Source of the DNA: Pseudomonadota bacterium
GTDB taxonomy: Bacteria > Desulfobacterota > Desulfarculia > Desulfarculales > Desulfarculaceae
Length of the DNA stretch: 64,000 bases
Direction of reading: 5' to 3'
Assembly: GCA_018896025.1 (NCBI GenBank)
Contig: JAHIND010000031.1
Span: 53,497-117,496, forward strand
Program-made: the position numbers and the translations under genes
In this document: positions 51,407 to 59,388 of the stretch, piece by piece
Layout: each line of letters starts with the position of its first letter
Numbering within the stretch: position 1 is the first letter of the stretch
The notes under the pieces: generated by a model
Told to the model about the DNA's origin: nothing
Seen by the model: the letters and a program-made list of their open reading frames with translations, nothing else
Database searches by the model: none

Positions 51407-52929
51407 GAGCCCGCCTCCTTGGCCCGAGCCCGGGCCTTGGCCTTCTTGTACTGGCGCGCCTCGCTGAACACACTGTAGCCCACCGAGGCGGCGCACAGGG
51501 CGATGATGATGAGGTTGAGGGAGCCGGTGAAGAAATAGTGCAACACGCCCACGTCGGTGTCGGCTATGAGCTTGCCCTTGAGGAAGTTGTCCTCGGCGAT
51601 GGCTCCCAAGATGATGCCCAGCACCACCGGTGCGGCTGAGAAGCCCACCTTGCGCCCGATGTACATCAGGGTGCCCAAGGAGAACATCACGATGACGTCG
51701 TCAAAGCTGTTCTGCACGCTGTAGGTTCCGAAAACCGCCAGCACGGTTACCGCCGCGGCCATTTCCAGGTCCGGCACCTTCATCACGCTGTGGGAGTAGC
51801 GGGCCATCAAAATTCCGAAAATGCACATGGCGAACTGGGCCAGCACCAGGGAAGCGATGAAGGTGTAGGTGACGTCGGCGTGGGAGCGGAACAGGTCCGG
51901 CCCCGGGAACAGGCCGTGGATCAAGAGGCCGCCAAGAAGCACCGCCGCGGTGGGCGAGCCGGGCACGCTCAGGGTCAACAGAGGGATCAGGGATGGCCCC
52001 ACCATGGCGTTGTTGGCCGACTCGGCCGCAGCCACGCCCTCGGGGTTGCCGGTGCCGAAGGACTGGGGGTTCTTGCTGAACTTGCGCACCTGATCGTAGG
52101 CGATGAGTCCGGCCACCTGGCCCCCCGCCCCGGGGATAACCCCGATTATGGAGCCCACCACCGAGCCGATGGACAGGGCCTTGACGTGGCTCAGGTTCTC
52201 CTTGATGGTCTTGAGCAGGATGCCTTTTTGGGGCTTGAACTCCACATCGTTGGTGAGCTTGTGGGACGTCTCCATGAGCGAGAAAACCTGGGGTATGGCG
52301 AAAAGCCCGATCAGGGCCGGCACGATGGCCACCCCGCCGGTGAGCACGTCATGGAACACGAAACGGGGCGTGGCCAGCATGGGGCTGAAGCCGATCACCG
52401 AGATCAGCAGGCCGAACATGCCGCCTATGAGCCCCTTGAGCACCGACCCGGAGGTAAGCCCGGCCATGACCGAAATGCCGAACACCGCGATCCAGAACAT
52501 CTCCGAGGGGCCAAACTCCATGGAAATTTCGGCCAGGGGCGGGGTGAAGAAGATCATGATGACCATGCCGAACAGGCCGCCCACCAGAGAGGAGATGAAA
52601 CAGTAATAAAGGGCCTTCTGGGCCTGCCCCTGCTTGGCCATGGGATGGCCGTCCAAAAGGGTGGCTATGTTGGCCGGGGCGCCGGGGATGTTTATCAGGA
52701 TGGCCGAGATGGCCCCGCCGGCCACGGTTGCGGTGTACACCGCGCCCAATAGAACCAGGCCGGTGGCCGGTTCCATGTGAAAGGTGAAAGGAACTAGTAG
52801 GGCCACGGCCATGGTGGGACTGAGCCCCGGCGTGGCTCCCAAGAACAGGCCGCCGATGACTCCCAGCACCAACACCAACAGGTTGATGGGGGTCAGGGCC
52901 TGGGGAAAATATGTTAGAAAGTCGACCAA
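51403..52929 (-). CDS. tctA: Tripartite tricarboxylate transporter large permease (TctA)
   Basis: 508 residues, normal length, about eleven to twelve helices. TctA signatures are clear: GLFLGATPGLSPTMAVALLVPFTFHM, INIPGAPANIATLLDGHPMAKQGQA and the conserved GVIPGAGGQVAGLIAYDQVRKFSK, each containing the Gly-Pro-Gly-like carboxylate motifs of the family. The start is a TTG with a strong Shine-Dalgarno (GAGAGGTGAGG). It lies 52 bases after the CoA ligase stop. Confidence 0.94.
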   Translation of the reverse strand: MVDFLTYFPQALTPINLLVLVLGVIGGLFLGATPGLSPTMAVALLVPFTFHMEPATGLVLLGAVYTATVAGGAISAILINIPGAPANIATLLDGHPMAKQGQAQKALYYCFISSLVGGLFGMVIMIFFTPPLAEISMEFGPSEMFWIAVFGISVMAGLTSGSVLKGLIGGMFGLLISVIGFSPMLATPRFVFHDVLTGGVAIVPALIGLFAIPQVFSLMETSHKLTNDVEFKPQKGILLKTIKENLSHVKALSIGSVVGSIIGVIPGAGGQVAGLIAYDQVRKFSKNPQSFGTGNPEGVAAAESANNAMVGPSLIPLLTLSVPGSPTAAVLLGGLLIHGLFPGPDLFRSHADVTYTFIASLVLAQFAMCIFGILMARYSHSVMKVPDLEMAAAVTVLAVFGTYSVQNSFDDVIVMFSLGTLMYIGRKVGFSAAPVVLGIILGAIAEDNFLKGKLIADTDVGVLHYFFTGSLNLIIIALCAASVGYSVFSEARQYKKAKARARAKEAGS

Positions 52930-52981
52930 ACCTCACCTCTCCAGGCTAACTTTATAGGTTTGCCGCGTCACGGGGCCTGGT

Positions 52982-54499
52982 TCACTTGTAGCCCAGCATT
53001 TCGGGCAGCTTAAGGCGTTGGATCTTGCCCGAGGGCCCTTTGGGCATATCTTCCAGGATTCTTATCTCCTTGGGGCTCTTGTACTTGCCCAGATGCTCCA
53101 GGCAGTGGGCCCCCAACTCCTCCAATGTGCAGGTGCAATCGGGTTTCAGGGTGACGCACAGGAGAATCTCTTCGCCGTAGTGCTGGTCCGGGATGCCCAC
53201 CGCCGCTGCGTCCAGCACCGCCGGGTGCTTGTAGGCCGCCTCGTCGATCTCCCGGGGGGCGATGTTCTCCCCGCCCTTGATGATAAGCTCCTTGAGCCGT
53301 CCGGTTACAAAGACAAAGCCGTCTTCATCCATATAACCCAAATCGCCGGTGTGTAGCCACCCGTCTGGCTCCAGGGTCTTGGCGGTTACATCGGGGTTCT
53401 TGTAGTACTCCTTCATCACGTTGTCGCCCTTGATCATGATCTCGCCGATGGTGCCCCGGGGGACCTCCTTCCCGTGCTCGTCTATAATCTTGGCGGTGTT
53501 GCCCACGGCGCACCCCGGCGAGCCGTACTTGCGCTTGGCCGGGTCCATGGGGTTACTGAATACCGGGGCCGCGGTCTCGGTGAGGCCCATGGTCTCCACG
53601 ATGCCCACCTTGAACTTTTCCTCGAACTGGTGGTGCAGGGAAGGAGGCAGGGCGCTACTGGCGCTGCGCCCGAAGCGAAGCTGCCCCAGCCGGTAGCCCT
53701 GGCCCTCTATCTCGCTGCCGCTTACCAGATAGGAGATGATGGTGGGCACCACGCTGAACCAGGTGCAGCGGTAGTCGCTGATCAGGGGCCAGAACTCGCC
53801 CACGCTGAACTTGTTGGGCACCACCACCGTGGAGCCCAGCACCACCGTGGACATCAGCGAAACCACCAGGGCGTTGATGTGATAGAGCACCAGGGAGCAC
53901 AGGGCCACGTCGTCCCTGGCCAGGCCGTGGGCCTCAATGACGTACTCCCCGCCGGCGCACATGTTCTTGTTGGTGAGGATGACTCCCTTGGGCACACCCG
54001 TGGTCCCCGAGGTGTAGAGCAGCAGGGCCGCGTCTTCCTCGGAGACCGGGGGCAGACTTTCGGGTGCGCCGCAGGTGTGGGGCAGGATTTCCTCGGCGTT
54101 GCGGTCGATGACCATCACCTCTATGGGCCGCTTCACTGCTTGCAGCGCCGCTTCCAGGCGCTCCTTCTGGAACTCGGTTACGAACACCATCTTGCAGTCG
54201 GAGTGGTCCAGCACGTAGGTGAGCTGGTCGGGCTGGGCTTGCAAGTTCAGCGGGGCCACCACCAGCCCGGCGTACATGGTGCCCACGATTATCTTGGCGC
54301 TTTGGATGCTGTTGCCCATCATGAAGGAGACCTTGTCCCCTTTGACCAGGCCCTTGGAATAATAAAAATCAGCCAGCTTGAGGCAGCTTTGTTTGAGCCC
54401 GGCGTAATTGAGGCTCAGGCCCGGCTCCGGCGCGACCAGAAAGGTCTTGTCCGGCTGCTCTGCCGCATGTTTGTCCACAAAATATCTAATGGTGCGCAT
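52982..54499 (-). CDS. AMP-forming acyl-CoA ligase (class I adenylate-forming)
   Basis: 505 residues. The AMP-binding loop LLLYTSGTTGVPKGV lies at 159-173, with MGLTETAA (A5), LHTGDLGYMDEDGFVFVTGRLKELIIKGGENI (A7-A8) and catalytic Lys in PKGPSGKIQRLKL at the C-terminus. It forms acyl-CoA from a carboxylate, presumably the one imported by the TctABC system encoded downstream. The ATG has GAGG 9 bases upstream. A terminator and a folded leader RNA lie just upstream, suggesting ligand- or attenuation-controlled expression of the whole operon. Confidence 0.93.
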   Translation of the reverse strand: MRTIRYFVDKHAAEQPDKTFLVAPEPGLSLNYAGLKQSCLKLADFYYSKGLVKGDKVSFMMGNSIQSAKIIVGTMYAGLVVAPLNLQAQPDQLTYVLDHSDCKMVFVTEFQKERLEAALQAVKRPIEVMVIDRNAEEILPHTCGAPESLPPVSEEDAALLLYTSGTTGVPKGVILTNKNMCAGGEYVIEAHGLARDDVALCSLVLYHINALVVSLMSTVVLGSTVVVPNKFSVGEFWPLISDYRCTWFSVVPTIISYLVSGSEIEGQGYRLGQLRFGRSASSALPPSLHHQFEEKFKVGIVETMGLTETAAPVFSNPMDPAKRKYGSPGCAVGNTAKIIDEHGKEVPRGTIGEIMIKGDNVMKEYYKNPDVTAKTLEPDGWLHTGDLGYMDEDGFVFVTGRLKELIIKGGENIAPREIDEAAYKHPAVLDAAAVGIPDQHYGEEILLCVTLKPDCTCTLEELGAHCLEHLGKYKSPKEIRILEDMPKGPSGKIQRLKLPEMLGYK

Positions 54500-54530
54500 T
54501 GCTTACCTCGCCCTCCTCGGCGGAGCCCAC

Positions 54531-54570
54531 AAAACAAAAAACCCGGTGGGAGTTTAACTCCACACCAGGT
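54531..54570 (-). terminator. Intrinsic terminator in the CoA-ligase/tct leader
   Basis: On the minus strand an imperfect stem of about 11 pairs with one bulge and one mismatch (54557-54570 with 54541-54553) is followed by UUUUU-G-UUUU (plus-strand A-rich 54531-54540). It lies 32 bases upstream of the ligase ATG and 17 bases after the closing stem of the structured region, exactly where a riboswitch or attenuator platform would be. Confidence 0.82.
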
Positions 54571-54587
54571 TTCGCTGTTTCGCAACA

Positions 54588-54735
54588 CGAGCGGCCAAAC
54601 AACAGGAGTAGCTGCTAAAACCAGCACACCCGCCGCAGCCCGGAGGAAAGCCCGGACCTACGCGAGCCGCTTTTTGCCCACGCCTATCTATCATCAGCCA
54701 CCGCTCCTCAGCAGGACGCGACGGTTGTCCGCTCG
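54588..54735 (-). promoter_or_regulatory. Structured leader RNA, riboswitch-like, unidentified class
   Basis: The 148-base stretch is closed by a perfect 7-bp stem (54729-54735 with 54588-54594, CGAGCGG/CCGCTCG). Between lie locally self-complementary pieces, for example CCGGGC/CCTCCGGGCT at 54640-54658 and GCTGG/GCAGC around 54611-54625. It is followed by an intrinsic terminator and then the CoA ligase gene. No cobalamin, TPP, FMN, glycine, SAM, SAH or Moco consensus was recognised. The plus strand also has six T after the closing stem (54736-54741), so an RNA on that strand cannot be excluded. The rest of 54500-54903 shows only the hairpin at 54871. Confidence 0.45.
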
Positions 54736-54870
54736 TTTTTTCATGTTTCCACTTCGTCGGCCGCGGCCTTGACTCCCGGGCATGTGGCCCTCCCCCGGAC
54801 CCGCCCCGCCTCGGCTTTCGGCCGGCTAAAAACTACTTCCTCGCCCTTCCACCCCCGGACGGTCAAGGGA

Positions 54871-54896
54871 GGGGCCGCCCCCAACGGAGCGGCCCC
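54871..54896 (-). terminator. Hairpin after the oxidoreductase operon
   Basis: A perfect 8-bp stem (GGGGCCGC 54871-54878 with GCGGCCCC 54889-54896) lies 7 bases past the stop of the gamma-subunit gene. It is followed on the minus strand by UCCCUU rather than a clean U-run, so termination may be partial. Confidence 0.6.
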
Positions 54897-54903
54897 TGGT
54901 GCA

Positions 54904-55440
54904 TCAGCTCATATAGTCGTAGCCCACCTGGAAAGCTTCCCGGTTCTTGTCATGGAACTTGGGGATGATTTCCAGCAGGCTCTCCAGGATCACTTCCTTG
55001 TCCAGCTCATTTTCCAGCAACTTGGCCATGGCCCCCAGGGCTATGGAGTTGGAGAAGATGGGACGGCCGAAGTTGTCCATGGCCAACTGCTTGGCCGGCA
55101 GCTCCCGGTGAGTGCAGGCCAGCTTCTCGTCGATCTCCTCCACGAAGGCGGGATCGAACAGGATCACCCCATCCTCGGGCACCGTGTCCTTGAAGCGGTT
55201 GTAGGCCGCCGAGGACAGGGCGATGAAGAAATCGGGGTTTTCGCACATGGGACTGTCGATGGTCTTGGGCGAGAGCACCACCTGGGCGCGCACGTAGCCG
55301 CCGCGCATCTCGGTGCCGTGGCTCTTGAGCATGGTAACCCGGAGCCCCTCCTTCACCGCGGCCTCGCCCAATACCTGGCCCAGGCGCACCACGCCCTGGC
55401 CGCCGAAACCGCTGGCCACTATCTCCAGTCTGTCTTTCAT
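54904..55440 (-). CDS. 2-oxoacid:acceptor oxidoreductase, gamma subunit
   Basis: 178 residues from ATG 55440, in an ATGA overlap with the beta-subunit stop. The open frame upstream is the beta gene in another frame. The family opening EIVASGFGGQGVVRLGQVLGEAA and SHGTEMRGGYVRAQVVLS are hallmarks of the gamma subunit of the pyruvate/2-oxoacid ferredoxin oxidoreductase family. It completes the alpha-beta-gamma core of an enzyme that oxidatively decarboxylates a 2-oxoacid to acyl-CoA. Confidence 0.93.
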   Translation of the reverse strand: MKDRLEIVASGFGGQGVVRLGQVLGEAAVKEGLRVTMLKSHGTEMRGGYVRAQVVLSPKTIDSPMCENPDFFIALSSAAYNRFKDTVPEDGVILFDPAFVEEIDEKLACTHRELPAKQLAMDNFGRPIFSNSIALGAMAKLLENELDKEVILESLLEIIPKFHDKNREAFQVGYDYMS

Positions 55441-56285
55441 AGCGCACCCGTCTTTCTGATCTTGTTCACCGAGGCCCAGACGTGTTCGCTGAATTCGGGC
55501 CGGGAGCCGGTGGCGTCGTGCCAGACGCCGGTGGCCCACACGGTGTTTTCGTCGGCCTCTTCCAGGGGCTTGGCCCGCTCCTTGATCCACCGGTAGATGT
55601 TCACCTGGTTGCGCGAGCCCAACTCGCGGGAGGCGAAGTTGGTGGGGCAGGGATAGGGCATGTGCACCAGGGAGAAGCCCGGGTTCAAGATGGCCCGCTT
55701 CACGCTCTCCACCGCCCGCTGGCCGTCCATGGCCACGTGGCGGGCCAGGAAGGTGGCTCCGGCGCCCTTGAGGATGTGCATGACGTCCATGCCCTCGCTC
55801 ATCAGGTTGTGCTCGAACATGCCGTAGGGGCTGGAGTCGGTGTGCGCCCCCTGAGGGGTGGTGAAACCGAACTGGCCGCCGGTGGACTGGTAGCCCAGGT
55901 TGTCGTTGACGATGATGGTCATGTCCGCGTTTGATCGGGCGGAGTGGATCAGGTGCATCAGGCCGATGCCGAAGGCGTCGCCGTCGCCCACGGTGCAGAT
56001 GATCTTCTTCTCCGGCGGCAGGGCGATCCTCAGGCCCCTGGCGATGGCGTAGACCCTGCCGTGGGTTCCGGCGAAGCCGTCGCCCTTCCAGGTGGCGAAG
56101 GTCTGGCGTCCGGCGCAGCCGATGGAGGTGCCCCAGATTATGTCGTTTGGCTCCAGACCCAGCTCGTCGATGGCCTGCACGACCACCTTGTGGTTGATGC
56201 CCAGACCGCAGCCGGAGCAGGCGGTGCTGGGGATCTTGCGGGTCCGCAGGTACTTATCGATAAGGGTGGCGGATGAGTACTGCAT
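55437..56285 (-). CDS. 2-oxoacid:acceptor oxidoreductase, beta (TPP-binding) subunit
   Basis: 282 residues from ATG 56285, which overlaps the alpha-subunit stop by one base (TAATG). An in-frame start 21 bases earlier lies inside the alpha gene. Early cysteines STACSGCGLG (20-29) are cluster ligands. The thiamine-diphosphate site spans GDGDAFGIG (100-108) to NDNLGYQSTGGQ (127-138). It holds the TPP and a 4Fe-4S cluster of the 2-oxoacid oxidoreductase. The substrate (pyruvate, 2-oxoglutarate, branched or aryl 2-oxoacid) cannot be read directly. Confidence 0.94.
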   Translation of the reverse strand: MQYSSATLIDKYLRTRKIPSTACSGCGLGINHKVVVQAIDELGLEPNDIIWGTSIGCAGRQTFATWKGDGFAGTHGRVYAIARGLRIALPPEKKIICTVGDGDAFGIGLMHLIHSARSNADMTIIVNDNLGYQSTGGQFGFTTPQGAHTDSSPYGMFEHNLMSEGMDVMHILKGAGATFLARHVAMDGQRAVESVKRAILNPGFSLVHMPYPCPTNFASRELGSRNQVNIYRWIKERAKPLEEADENTVWATGVWHDATGSRPEFSEHVWASVNKIRKTGAL

Positions 56286-57460
56286 TACCACGCCTCCAAC
56301 TCCCAACCCTTGCGCTCCAGGGGCTGGTTTTTCAGTAGCTTCTCAAAGTTCTCCAGCAGATCGGGGATGGTGGGCAGATCGCCGCAGGTGCCCAGGAAAT
56401 GCACGGCCGCGTCCTTGGGCGCGGCCCGCTGCACCTCGCGCACCAATTGGCCGTCCCAGTTGAGCTCCACCGTCAGGTACTTGGTCTTGCGGGTGAAGTG
56501 CTCGTCCGGGAAAGGCCAGAGGTTGATGAGCCGGAGAGCCCCGACCTTCATGCCCAGGGAGCGGGCCTTGTCCACCGCGGTGTTGACCACCCTGGAAGGC
56601 GTGCCATAGGAGACCACCACCAGGTCGGGGTCGTCGTCCATGTACTTCTTCTCGTAGAGGTGGTTGAACAGGTCGCGGTGGTTGCGCACCTTGTAGATCA
56701 GGCGGTAGGCGTGCTTGTGGTGGGCCTCCACCTCCTCGATGTCGTAGCCTTCCACGGTGGGGGTCCAATCGGAGCAAAGGCCTCCGGCTCCGGAGCCCAT
56801 CTGCACCGGCGGGATGTCCAGGTCATCGGTGAAAGGATAGAAGTTGGGCCCGGCGCAGGAGCCGCGCGGCCAAGTCCTGAAGCCCATCTCCTTCATCTCG
56901 TCTTCGTTTTCCGGGACGGTGATGTCCTCGAAACCGTCGGTGATGAGCTGGTCGCCCAGCACGGTGATGGGCATGCGGAAGCGCTCGGCCAGGTAGAAGG
57001 CCTCCACCACCATTGCCATGGCCTCCTGGGCCGAGTTGGGGGCCAGGGTGATGCACTCGAAGTTGCCGCCCTGGGTGGGATAGCGGGTCAGGTAGAACTC
57101 TCCCTGACCCGGCGCGCCGGTGATGCCGCTGACCGGGCCCACACGGCCGGAGTTGACCACCACCAGGGGCATTTCACAGCCCAAGGCCCAGCCGAAGGGG
57201 TCGGCGTAAAGGATGTAACCAGGTCCCGAGGTGGCGGTCATGGCTTTCATGCCGCCCAGGGAGGCCCCGATGCACACGTGCATGGCCCCGCACTCGTCCT
57301 CGGCCTGCAAGTACACGCCACCCTCCTGGGGCAGGCGCTTGCTCATGGCCTCGGCCAGCTCGGTGGCCGGGGTGATGGGGTAGCCGCAGAAGAAGCGGCA
57401 CCCTGCCAGGATGGCGCCCTCGGTGATGGCGAAGTTGCCTGTTTCCAAAAATCTTTTCAT
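56285..57460 (-). CDS. 2-oxoacid:acceptor oxidoreductase, alpha subunit
   Basis: 391 residues. The alpha-subunit motifs are ITEGAILAGCRFFCGYPITPATELAEAM, then MKAMTATSGPGY and PLVVVNSGRVGPVSGITGAPGQGE. A transketolase-C-like end (DDDPDLVVVSYGTPSRVV, LRLINLWPFPDEHF) follows. It starts 18 bases after the flavin/ferredoxin subunit gene. Together the four genes encode a CoA-acylating 2-oxoacid oxidoreductase. Confidence 0.94.
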   Translation of the reverse strand: MKRFLETGNFAITEGAILAGCRFFCGYPITPATELAEAMSKRLPQEGGVYLQAEDECGAMHVCIGASLGGMKAMTATSGPGYILYADPFGWALGCEMPLVVVNSGRVGPVSGITGAPGQGEFYLTRYPTQGGNFECITLAPNSAQEAMAMVVEAFYLAERFRMPITVLGDQLITDGFEDITVPENEDEMKEMGFRTWPRGSCAGPNFYPFTDDLDIPPVQMGSGAGGLCSDWTPTVEGYDIEEVEAHHKHAYRLIYKVRNHRDLFNHLYEKKYMDDDPDLVVVSYGTPSRVVNTAVDKARSLGMKVGALRLINLWPFPDEHFTRKTKYLTVELNWDGQLVREVQRAAPKDAAVHFLGTCGDLPTIPDLLENFEKLLKNQPLERKGWELEAW

Positions 57461-57478
57461 CGCATAAACCTCCCGGGG

Positions 57479-59122
57479 CTACGCGGTTTTTTCAACGACG
57501 CCAATGGCGAAGTCTGGGCAGGAGAAGAAGCACTTGAAGCAGCCCACGCACCACTTGGGAGACTTCACCTCCATGGGCCGGTAGCCCTTGAGGTTGAAGC
57601 CCTCGGCCGGTCCGAAGGTATCCACTCCGCACACTTCGGCGCAGTAGCCGCACTCCTTGCAATACTCGGTGTTCAGGACCACCTCGAAGGTGCGAGCATC
57701 GCACTGCAAGCAGCGGTTCGCCTCGGCGGCCACCGCCTTGGCGGGCATGGGCTGCTCCACCTGGTCGAAGTTGTCGCCGCGCTCCCAGACGTGCAAATGA
57801 GGCATCTCCTGGCGGGATAGTATCTGGCCGGTGAGGGGGGTGAGTTCCACCTCGTCCTCGGGCGCGGCCAACACCTCGCTGATGTCGCCGTCCCCGCCCA
57901 GGTACTTGTCGATGGCCTCGGCGGCCTTGCGGCCCTGGCCCACTCCGCCGATGATGGAGGCCGGTCCGGTGACCACGTCGCCGCCGGCGAACACACCCGC
58001 CGCGCCGGTGGCCTGGTCCGCGCCCGCCTGGATGCGGTTGCCCGCGGTGTCCACGCCGTCCACGTCCACGAACTTCAGCACCGGGCTCTGGCCGATGGCC
58101 AGGATCACGGTGTCTGCGTTGGCGTGGGTGGTGACGCCCGCGTCAAAGACCGGGCTGAACTTGCCCTTCTGGTCGAAAACCGAGGTGCAGGCCTGGAAGG
58201 AGATGCCCGAAGCCTTGCCCTCGCCCAGGACCTCCTTGGGGCCCCAAGAGTTGTTGATGACCACGCCCTCGGCCTCGGCCAGGCTGATCTCCCAAGGGTG
58301 GGCGGGCATTTCCTGGCGGCTTTCCAGGCAGAAGAGCTGCACCTGCTTGGCTCCCAAACGTTTGGCGGTGAGGGCCACGTCGATGGCCACGTTGCCGCCG
58401 CCGACCACCACCACCTTCTGGCCTACCGCGGGGGCCTGTTCCAAGGCCACGTCGCGCAGGAACTCCCAGCCCCAGAGCACGCCGTCCTTGTCCGAACCGG
58501 CGAGCTGGATGCGGGCCGAGGAGTTGGCGCCGCTGGCCACGAACACCGCATCGTAGTCCTTGGTGAGCTGAGCCAGATCAAGGTCCTTGCCCACCAGGGT
58601 GGAGCCCTTGAACTCCACGCCCTGCTCCAGGATATCCGCCACGTCGCGGTCCAAGCGGGCCTCGGGTAGGCGGTAGCTGGGGATGCCGTAGCGCATCATG
58701 CCGCCGGGCTTGGGGAAGGCGTCGAAGATGGTGACCTGGTGTCCCTTGCCGGCCAGATAGTAGGCCGCGGTGAGCCCTGCCGGGCCCGCGCCCACCACCG
58801 CCACCTTCTTGCCGCTGGCGGTCGGTTTGGCCTTTTGGCTCTTCCAGGCGTCTGTGCCGTGGTCCACCGCCGCCCGCTTTATGGCCCGGATGGCGATGGC
58901 GGCGCCAAACTGTTTGTAGGCGCAAACGTCCTCGCAGGGGGCGAAGCAGGCGTCGGCGCATACCACCGGCAGTGGCAGGCGCTCACGCAGCACCGCCACC
59001 GCCTGGTCGAAGTCGCCGTCCTTCACCGCCCGGATATAGCGGGGAACGTCAACTCCGACGGGGCATGCGTCGGAACACCGGGGGACCACAAAGTCCTTTC
59101 GCGAAACCCGGTAGGTTGTCAT
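57479..59122 (-). CDS. GltD-like FAD/NAD(P)H oxidoreductase fused to C-terminal ferredoxin
   Basis: 547 residues. An N-terminal Cys cluster (CSDACPVG, CADACFAPCEDVC), an FAD site VAVVGAGPAGLTAAYYL near 107, and an NAD(P) site VVVVGGGNVAIDVAL near 240 give the glutamate-synthase small-subunit fold. From about 490 a two-cluster ferredoxin follows (CKECGYCAEVC and CVGCFKCFFSC). It thus merges the delta (ferredoxin) and NAD(P)H subunits of the oxidoreductase. As I recall, phenylglyoxylate:NAD oxidoreductase likewise has a GltD-like extra subunit. GGAGG precedes the ATG; it is first in the operon, downstream of a sigma-54-type promoter. Confidence 0.92.
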   Translation of the reverse strand: MTTYRVSRKDFVVPRCSDACPVGVDVPRYIRAVKDGDFDQAVAVLRERLPLPVVCADACFAPCEDVCAYKQFGAAIAIRAIKRAAVDHGTDAWKSQKAKPTASGKKVAVVGAGPAGLTAAYYLAGKGHQVTIFDAFPKPGGMMRYGIPSYRLPEARLDRDVADILEQGVEFKGSTLVGKDLDLAQLTKDYDAVFVASGANSSARIQLAGSDKDGVLWGWEFLRDVALEQAPAVGQKVVVVGGGNVAIDVALTAKRLGAKQVQLFCLESRQEMPAHPWEISLAEAEGVVINNSWGPKEVLGEGKASGISFQACTSVFDQKGKFSPVFDAGVTTHANADTVILAIGQSPVLKFVDVDGVDTAGNRIQAGADQATGAAGVFAGGDVVTGPASIIGGVGQGRKAAEAIDKYLGGDGDISEVLAAPEDEVELTPLTGQILSRQEMPHLHVWERGDNFDQVEQPMPAKAVAAEANRCLQCDARTFEVVLNTEYCKECGYCAEVCGVDTFGPAEGFNLKGYRPMEVKSPKWCVGCFKCFFSCPDFAIGVVEKTA

Positions 59123-59182
59123 CGCATTCTTCCTCCAAAATTACGAATAATGAAGCCTTCTGCTTGGTCTTTGCGCCATATA

Positions 59183-59200
59183 TAACAAGAAACATGCCAA
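59183..59200 (-). promoter_or_regulatory. Candidate sigma-54 promoter of the oxidoreductase operon
   Basis: The minus strand reads TTGGCATGTTTCTTGTTA: the -24 GG and -12 G are spaced by 10 bases, with GT in place of the consensus GC. It lies 61 bases upstream of the ATG at 59122 and is followed by a plausible ~50-base leader. The neighbouring sigma-54 activator gene supports it. A TATAAT hexamer further up lacks a good -35. Confidence 0.5.
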
Positions 59201-59338
59201 GGGACTAACCTCCAGCCAACCACAGAGAGATGGCTGATAATTGTCCAATAGTTTCAAGATTATATAGCATAGTGCCCCTGAAAAGCGAATCCCGAGCAAA
59301 GAGTAACCGTTACTGATTGCAACGTTTTTACTGTACTA

Positions 59339-59367
59339 ATTTCCGGACATGTTCGGATTTCCGGACA
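59339..59367. promoter_or_regulatory. Upstream activator sites (direct repeats with internal dyad)
   Basis: ATTTCCGGACA occurs twice in direct repeat, 18 bp apart (59339-59349 and 59357-59367). The intervening CCGGACATGTTCGG (59343-59356) is a near-perfect dyad. It lies about 140-185 bp upstream of the sigma-54-type promoter and 21 bases past the activator gene stop. A second dyad, AGTAAC-C-GTTACT, lies at 59302-59314. This is a typical enhancer arrangement. Confidence 0.55.
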
Positions 59368-59388
59368 AAGGACGCGACTTGGAAGGGA

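Noticed and set aside
54640..54665. RNase P RNA fragment (plus-strand GGAGGAAAGCCCGG resembles the P4 region)
   Set aside because: The rest of the RNase P core (conserved ACAGNAA and 3' P4 strand) is missing and the region is too short.
54655..54725. SAH riboswitch (minus strand GAGGAGCG followed by GCGGCTCGCG)
   Set aside because: Spacing and pairing do not follow the SAH consensus, and the downstream genes have no link to methylation recycling.
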